DNA from: Areca catechu
Taxonomy: Eukaryota > Streptophyta > Magnoliopsida > Arecales > Arecaceae
NCBI GenBank assembly: GCA_021397845.1
Contig: CM038046.1
Coordinates: forward strand, 62,948,021 to 63,012,020
DNA: 64,000 nucleotides
Direction of reading: 5' to 3'
Translations under genes and position numbers: made by a program
Shown here: positions 57,741 through 64,000 of the stretch, one piece after another
Layout: each line of letters opens with the position of its first letter
Numbering within the stretch: the stretch's first letter is position 1
The notes under the pieces: model-generated
The model's input: the letters and a program-made list of their open reading frames with translations, nothing else
What the model was told of the DNA's origin: nothing
Database searches by the model: none

Positions 57741-58850
57741 CCGAGCCTAGCTCCAGGATGTCTGCCCAAGATCGGAGCTCAGATCTCCGGCCAAGGGAAT
57801 CCTCTCAACCAATGCGCCTACGAGCCCAACTCCAAGGCGCCATCTCAAGTTCTCACGTCCCCGAGCCCAGCTCCGGGATGCCAGTCCAAGACCGGAGCTC
57901 AGATCTCTGGCTAAGGGAGTCGCCTCAGCTATCACCATCTTCGAGCCCTGCTCCAAGGCTACAATTCCTGAATCACGACCTCAGAACTTCAAGTCCCATA
58001 GACCAGCCCTCGGGCCACCACGTTCCTGTGCCCGGCACAACGGTGCTAGCCAAAGCCGGGCACCGTCCTCCGCTAGGTTAGTCCCCACTAGCCCAGGATG
58101 CCTAGGCCGAAGCCGAGCACAAACTCTCAACCAAGGTGGACCCCTCGAGGTCGGGACCCATGGTCAGGAGTCGAGCCCAGCCTACTCCGCCACGAGGCGT
58201 CCCTCCGAGCTCAAGTCCCCTGACCCAGGCAGTGTCATCGCTGCCCAAAGCCCGGAGAAAAGTCCTCCGGCACCATGACCTGGGAAGCTACCAAGCACTG
58301 GCGAGCCCAGCTCTCCGGCATCAAAATCCGAGAAGATGTCTCCCAGCGCCAATTCTTCGAGCCCAGCTCCAAGATGCCAAGGTCTGGAACCTCAGCTCTC
58401 GGCTCCAGAAATTCTAATCATCAACGTCTCCAAGACCAACTCCAAGATGCCTGCTCATGATCGGGGCTCAGACCTCCAACCAAGGGCATCTCGGAACCAT
58501 GCAGCTCATCATCAACAATAAACCCCCAGGCACCGGCAAGCCTAGCTCCCCAGCATTAAAGACTGGATGACCCTCCAGCACAGAAGACTAGATGACCCTC
58601 CGACACCGGCGAGCCCAGCTCCCCGACAATGGACCTGGGAAGCCCCTAGGCACTTAGTGCCTCCGAGCCCAATTTCAGGATGCCAAGGCCTAGAACTCAG
58701 ATTCCTAGCACCGCAATTCCCAAGCGTCAACATCCTCAGGACTGGCTCCGAGACACTAAGGCTCAAGACTCCAACTTCCAATATCAAGGATTTCAGCCTT
58801 CAACATCTCCGAGCCCAGCTCCAAGACGGCGACCATTGAAGTATGCTCCT
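57741..58850 (+). repeat. Element H modular repeat region, second part
   Basis: Continuation of 49470-50332: CGAGCCCAGCTCCAAG and CACCGGCGAGCCCAGCTCCC modules. 58139-58212 is a third copy of the 65-bp repeat found twice in the H 5' LTR. No gene. Confidence 0.75.
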
Positions 58851-59190
58851 CAGTAGCTGAGTCCAAGGTCGACATCCATCACCGACATGACCTCAAGCTC
58901 AACGACGGGTCTGTGCCAGTTGGAGTCCTCGGTTCCTCTCTCGGACCTCCCTACACCGAAGAAGAAGAAGCAAAGAAATGGAGGAGAAGAGAGAGAAGAG
59001 ACATTCCACATTACAAAGAATGGAGACATAGTGACTGCAAAAGTGGATTTCATTACTGGAGAAATTGGTTACACTATCTTCTGGACCCCAACAGGCCAGG
59101 TGACCCGGTCAAAAAGAAGAAAAAAAGAAGAAGAAAAAAAGAAGCACAAGTATAAAAAAGAGAAAGATCCTACCCTAAGGGGCTGGCTCC
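58851..59190. other. Element H 3' segment, AG-rich
   Basis: No convincing gene. GAAGAAGAAG-type runs at about 58960-59000 and 59115-59160, and an exact tandem copy of the 20-mer CCTACCCTAAGGGGCTGGCT at about 59169-59208. Confidence 0.55.
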
Positions 59191-60116
59191 TACCCTAAGG
59201 GGCTGGCTCCTTCCCCGGACGGTGCACAGCAGGGATCTCCCCCTCCTCCACCTCTACAGGAGGAGCAGGTTCAGCTACTGGAACCGCTGGGGCCGGATCA
59301 GCTGCCTCCGGCTACGGCACTGGTGCTGCCCTCGCCGTCGCCGGTGTCGGCTCCCCGGGGTCAGGCACTTCTGAGGTCACTGGAGCCCGAGCCTAGATCG
59401 GAGCAGCTCCCTGCCTTGCCGCCACTATCGTCATTGTAGAAGAGGCCTTCTTCCTCGGGACTCGAAGCATGGCCAGTTGCTCCCGGGGCAGAACTCCCTG
59501 CAGCTAGGACTGGCAGTATTCGAACCCCTTGGCAAAGGAGTCCATCATCGCTTCTCAGAAGTCCTTGAGGTATTCCGGGGTCACCTTGAAAGCAGCCACA
59601 GCATCAACAGCCACTTTCTCTACAGCCGCGGCCCGGTGCTGGACCTCCTTGAGCTCCTCCTTCAGGTGCTCGGATAGACGGATGGCCATCGCTAGTGCCT
59701 TCTCAGTGATCTCGGTGGAATGGTGGGAAAGAGCGGCCTTCTCCTCCGCATCGGAAGCCCTCTTCTCGGCTACAGCCACCTTCTTCTCAGCAGAGGTGGC
59801 ACTCTCTCTGGCCACCTCCGACTCGGCCCGGAGCTCCTTCAACCGGGCCCACTTGGACTCGAGCTCATTATCGAGCTCCTTCCTCACTCTGGCCATATCA
59901 GTAACTTCGATCTGGAGGCTCTTCACCTTCTGGCCAGCCTCCTGGACCTCCGCATCCTTCCGGCCTACCTCTTCCTTGAGGGACGTGAGCTTAGCTCCCT
60001 GCTCTCTATCCTTCCTCGCCCAGTTGCTGCAGTAATCCCTTATAAGGATTAGCTCCTGCCCTTGCTGCAGTGGGAAGATCCAAATTAGCAACAAAGGAAG
60101 GAAAAAGGACATCAAA
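59191..60116 (-). pseudogene. Element H opposite-strand coiled-coil gene, 3' part
   Basis: The minus strand from 60071 reads QGQELILIRDYCSNWARKDR and then about 120 residues of heptad-rich coiled coil (KLTSLKEEVGRKDAEVQEAG, LKEELKEVQHRAAAVEK), followed by FKVTPEYLKDF, stop, EAMMDSFAKGFEYCQS and a Pro/Ala-rich tail ending EEGEIPAVHRPGKEP. This is the C-terminal part of the extra protein carried antisense by many Tat-type elements between integrase and 3' LTR; its function is unknown. A TTCCCACTGCAG acceptor at about 60071 suggests an intron upstream. Frames on the other strand are shadows of the heptads. Confidence 0.72.
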
Positions 60117-61686
60117 GTAAATGATGCAGAACGAATGCTCTGATACCAAAAATGATGCAGAACAAAAGAGATGATGCGATGCAGAAGTAAATTAAGACTA
60201 ATTTTTTTTATATATATATATTTTTAGAAGTTGGCTTTGACTTAAATGAAAGTTAAACTAAATTGAAAGAAACTATATAATAATTGAAAGCACAATTCAA
60301 AGAAACTAGATTATCAGAGTAGTTCAGAAGTAAAGGATCGCTGGGGGTTGAGAAGCTCCCAGACCTAGGGTTTCACTCTGAACTTTCAACAGGACAGAAC
60401 TAAAAAGAAGGGAAGGGTTATGTACCAGGCAGTGATCTTCACAGAGTTTGGTGGAAGGACTCTCTCGAGCAGATTGTTGGATCCTCGGATTCGGATATCT
60501 TCGCAATGGATCCTCCAATACTGGTCCTTTGGCAGAGTTGGCTTCTCCTAAACTCAGGATCTGGGAAAGAAGAAGAACAAGTTAAGGAACCAGATACCCA
60601 AAGAAAGGATTTACCAGATAAGAAGAACTTGAAAAATTGATGTTGCTGAAATCCTGATTCTCCTGGATGCTGATCTGACTTCCTCTGGGATTTGCTCTGT
60701 ATTCGAAGTAGCTGATCTGGACCTGGACGCTGGTGGTCGGCCTCTACTTGGAAGAGAGGGGTCGGAGATGATGACGTAGATTAGGGTTTGGATGATTGGT
60801 GGAATGAAGAAGATGATGGCGACTAGGGTTTGGAATTGAAGTGGCTAACCTAGGGTTTTGGTAGGGTTTTGGGGTTGGAGATTTCACACCTCCTCAAGGT
60901 TCCTAGGGAACCCGGATTTACTCCCTCACGGAGCTCAACACCTGAATACAAGTGCGGAAGAGAGAAACACAAAGTTGCTTACACAGAAATTGATTTCATT
61001 CATCATTAAATTTAAGAGTTACATAGAGTTGAATATATAGACATAACAAAGAAATAAAATTTTATACATTTTCCATGTGGGAGTAATAGGACTAACCCAC
61101 ACTTTAGGCATCAAATTCTCTTCCCAAGACATGCTCTCTTCCCTTTTAAAACTTGGATTTTTATGGAACATTGTGGGGCACCACCTTGATCCTCTCTTCA
61201 AGAAAAATTCTTGCCATCCTGGCTTGGGTTTATCTGGAAAGAAATTGGCTCCTCCTTGGATTGAGGTATCTTGATGGATTTCTCTCCCAAGTGGTGCAAG
61301 AAAAAAAAGGAACTTACTTCTTGTGGTGTAGGGACCAAAGACACTGGATGGAGATGTGGCACCTCCTGGACCCTGGCGTGTGGCTGGGAGTGTGGCGCCC
61401 ACTTGCTTGGGCCTGGGAGAAAAAATGTGGCACCCTGGACCTTGAGACTAAAAAAAAAGTGGCACCAACCTGGAAAAGACCTAGACCACTACTAGGACTT
61501 GTACTGAGTCAACATGACTCAACAAAATTTAAATTGCAGGGAAATACAGACTCAAGACTAAAATTGAGTTGACCAAGTCAACCCTTATTACAAAACCAGA
61601 AAACCCTAATTCTTCGGGCAAGGTCAATCAGAGATCCAGATGGAGCCCTGAAGTCTTCTTCTGAGTCTGGTGCCCGCACCAGTAAA
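60117..61686 (-). mobile_element. G: near-solo LTR with leftover PBS
   Basis: The insertion is 60122-61681 between GTAAA duplications (60117-60121 and 61682-61686). It consists of a 1529-bp LTR (60153-61681, TGATGCAGAAC to GGTGCCCGCACCA), a 20-bp piece with the Met-tRNA PBS (GCTCTGATACCA at 60137-60148) and 11 bp identical to the LTR's own end (60122-60132). The element's interior and nearly all of its second LTR are gone. No gene. Confidence 0.9.
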
Positions 61687-62050
61687 GAGAAGCTACTTAT
61701 AGTATATAGTTGGGCGAATGATGCCGTGATGACATCACCAAGGAGTCGCCCGCTCCCCTCGCGCCTGTCGCATGACTGGACCGAGAAGTCCATCATGCGT
61801 TCCGCTAGGCTCGCGTCCTTCATCAAGGACACGTTTGGGCCTAGCCGGAAAGGGACTCGGCGGTGGTCCCTCTCCTGTGTTCTCGTCGATTCAACTCCTT
61901 CGGAGGTGGAAGGCTCCCTCGGTGCCAACTAGAAGATTGGCACCACATCGGACCGGACTTGGGGCACCTGCCTGAGTTTTTGCACCCCCCTATCATCCTC
62001 CGTGCTGGCGACCTCTGGGGTGGGGGGCGCCATGCAAGAAGAACTAATTT
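61687..62050 (-). pseudogene. Element H opposite-strand gene, upstream part
   Basis: The minus strand reads PPTPEVASTEDDRGVQKLRQ, then a stop, then RRVPFRLGPNVSLMKDASLA and GDVITASFAQLYTISS up to the G insertion. It probably forms the segment before the coiled coil of the same gene, with G sitting in the intron between them. The N-terminal domain of the family is missing because element J begins just to the right. Confidence 0.55.
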
Positions 62051-62063
62051 AGTTTGATAGTTC

Positions 62064-62196
62064 TTATAAGGAAACTTCCTCCTCTTCATGAATCCTCAAT
62101 AGATGAGTCCGAAGAAGAAGAAGAAGATGAAGGTGAAGAAGCCCTCCTTGCAAGGAAATTCAGAAGATTCATGAAGAGGAGGAAGTTTCCTTATAA
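62064..62196. repeat. 31-bp inverted duplication at element J breakpoint
   Basis: 62064-62094 is the exact reverse complement of 62166-62196, separated by 71 bp. The right arm is SIRE gag coding sequence (MKRRKFPYKK); the left arm is its inverted copy at the truncated edge. Confidence 0.95.
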
Positions 62197-63101
62197 AAAG
62201 AAATATCAATCAAAGGAAAAAAGAAAAGAGAAAGAGAAGAAAAAGGAAAAAGGAAAAGGAGAAGGAAATACCTACATGCTTCGAGTGCAAGAAGCCAGGT
62301 CACTACAAGTTTGATTTCCCTCTCCTTAAGAAGTCTAAAAATAAATTAAGAAAGAAAGCAATGATGGCCACCTGGAGTGATAGTGAAGACTCCAGTTCCA
62401 AAGAAGAGTAGACAAAAGTAGCAAATCTCTATTTAATGGCACATCAAGACCATGATGAGGTAAATTCCGATACCGAAATTAATTTTACATTTGATGAACT
62501 TAGAAATGCTTTTGATGAACTAATGCATGATTATAAACTGATTTTGAGTGAAAATAAAAAGTTGAAAAAGCATGCAAATAGTTTTTCTCTTGAAAACAAT
62601 TCTTTGCTAAATGAAGTTAGTAATTTAAAATCTAAATTGGATGTTTTAGAAAAGAAAAACAATGCTTTGTCAATGGAAAATGAAGTTTTGAAAAGACCTA
62701 AGAATATTATTTTAAATGGTGATCTTTTAAAGATAAACAAAGATTTAGAATTGGAAAATGTTAAGTACAAAAATGAACTTGAAAAGACAAAGCCTTTTGT
62801 TGAAAAATTTACTTATAGCTCAGAAAAATTAAACCTACTTTTGAATAGTCAAAGAGCCATTTTCAATAAAGCAAGTTTAGGTTTTAGACCACAAAAGCAA
62901 CAAAAGTATTTCATGAACTTTTTTGTACCTACATCTTCTAGCATAACCTGTTTAACTTGTAAAAAGTTAGGACATAAATCTTTTCAATGCAATTTAAGGA
63001 AAATTAATTCTTTTGGTAAAGTGTGGGTTCCAAAAGGAACCATTTTGAATGCTAACCCTAAAGGACCCAAGTTAGCTTGGGTACCTAAAAACAAAGCTTG
63101 A
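62095..63101 (+). pseudogene. Element J gag (SIRE-type), 5'-truncated
   Basis: Begins within gag (SEEEEEDEGEEALLARKFRR), shifts frame near 62260, then has the first zinc knuckle with its last Cys lost (CFECKKPGHYKFDF), a stop at 62409-62411, and an open coiled-coil stretch from 62436 (LSENKKLKKHANSFSLENNS). The second knuckle CLTCKKLGHKSFQC lies at about 62949. It ends at TGA 63099-63101. The LTR, PBS and gag N-terminus are absent. Confidence 0.85.
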
Positions 63102-64000
63102 TTTTATTGCAGGTGTGTCTTGCAACCAAGGAGGACAAAAGACTTTGGTATCTTGATAGTGGTTGCTCAAGGCACATGATGGGAGATGTGAAGCAATTCA
63201 CTTCTCTTGAAGCTTTGAATGGAGGGAGTGTGACCTTCACGGATAATGGTAAAGGAAAAATCATTGGTATTGGTAAGGTTCACATAACTCCTAATTGTAT
63301 TAGCAATGTACTTCAAGTTGATGGTTTAAAACACAATCTTTTAAGCATTAGTCAATTTTGTGATAAAGGTTTTCAAGTCATTTTTAAATCATCATATTGC
63401 ATGATTGCTAGTTCGAATATAAATGGAGTATAATTCATTGGAAACAGGCATGGAAATGTTTATTTGGTAGATTTAGATAATCTATCTTTGCTAATGGAGA
63501 ATGCCTTGTTGCAATAAATTCTACTAAGGATGAGACTAGTTGGCTTTGGCATAGAAGATTAGGGAATGTTAGTATGTATCTGCTTTCAAAACTTTTTTAG
63601 TTAGAGATTTACCTGAACTTTGTTTTGAAAAAGATAGAATTTTCCAAGCATGTCAATTTGGTAAATAAGTTAAAACTTCTTTTAAACCAAAAGGTTTTGT
63701 AACTACTAGTAGGCCACTAGAACTACTTCATATGGATCTTTATGGATCAACTAGAACATCAAGTCTAGGAGGCAAGAGGAATGGACTAGTCATAGTGGAT
63801 GATTTTTCAAGATTCACATGGGTTTTCTTTCTAGCACATAAAGATAAATCATTTTCAGCTTTTATAAAGTTTTATCGAAAAGTCTCAAATGAAAAAGGTG
63901 TTTCAGTTGTCTGCATTCATAGTGATCATAGAACTGAATTTGAAAACTAAGATTTTGAAAACTTTTGTAATGAAAAAGGAATAAAATACAACTTTTCTGC
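63089..64000 (+). pseudogene. Element J protease and integrase start, cut by window end
   Basis: The pol frame is -1 to gag and overlaps it by 13 nt, as in element K. LWYLDSGCSRHMMGD is an intact protease site. A TAA at 63431-63433 and several later stops break the integrase zinc region. 63732-63950 has HMDLYGSTRTSSLG (first Asp) and IHSDHRTEFEN (second Asp, neighbouring Gly changed to Arg). The element continues beyond the window. Confidence 0.85.

Noticed and set aside
59477..60052. Ser/Ala/Leu-rich plus-strand frames
   Set aside because: Complementary reading of the heptad repeats in the minus-strand coiled-coil gene.
1..64000. tRNA, rRNA or host protein-coding genes
   Set aside because: I saw no cloverleaf-like tRNA, no rRNA stretch and no exon with a recognisable host protein domain. 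The TGGTATCAGAGC matches are retroelement primer sites, not tRNA genes.

Overview
This window is plant nuclear DNA made almost entirely of nested LTR retrotransposons; I found no host gene. The evidence for a flowering plant is the element set: Ty1/copia of the SIRE/Maximus type with a third ORF, a second Ty1/copia type, Ty3/gypsy of the Tat and Athila types, and chromodomain-bearing Ty3/gypsy. Primer-binding sites match the plant initiator-Met tRNA (TGGTATCAGAGC) or begin TGGCGC. A monocot is plausible, but the species cannot be read from the sequence.

Layout, left to right. 1-2711: minus-strand Tat-type gypsy fragment (protease and gag remnants, leader, LTR with a 26-bp minisatellite). 2712-4317: minus-strand copia gag and leader remnant. 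4318-10409: element A (minus), a short chromodomain gypsy. 10410-12800: decayed Athila-type internal region. 12801-13331: LTR-like scrap. 13332-28333: copia element B (minus). Its 3' LTR is split by a 1210-bp solo LTR (13474-14683, TSD ACCTG) and by the complete gypsy element C (16854-22736, plus, TSD AATAT). 28334-28454 and 39680-39873: the two halves of a SIRE-type pol fragment split by the complete SIRE-type element K (28455-39679, plus, 1.54-kb LTRs, TSD AATTC). From 39874: element H (plus, Tat-type) with 5' LTR, PBS and gag, an internal deletion to the integrase C-terminus, a long modular 3' repeat region and an opposite-strand coiled-coil gene. H is interrupted by element D (41393-47425, minus, TSD TGCAT), by compound insertion E/F2 (50333-57740, TSD CCGAG) and by near-solo LTR G (60122-61681, TSD GTAAA). 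62064-64000: a second SIRE-type element (J, plus), 5'-truncated at a 31-bp inverted duplication and cut by the window end.

The most notable theme is one family of short chromodomain gypsy elements (A, C, D, E; related LTRs in the solo LTR and probably F2 and G). Each full copy has LTRs, a Met-tRNA PBS (decayed in A), a gag-like ORF rich in Arg/Pro/Tyr repeats or acidic residues, a fragment of the integrase core, then GPY/F and chromodomain. Protease, reverse transcriptase and RNase H are absent, and C, D and E share the same deletion joint. They look like non-autonomous elements that lost the catalytic domains but kept a chromatin-reading module. Every coding region in the window carries stops or frameshifts, and several catalytic residues are changed (integrase Glu to Lys in both B and K, RT YVDD to YVDN in B). 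Nothing here looks able to move on its own.
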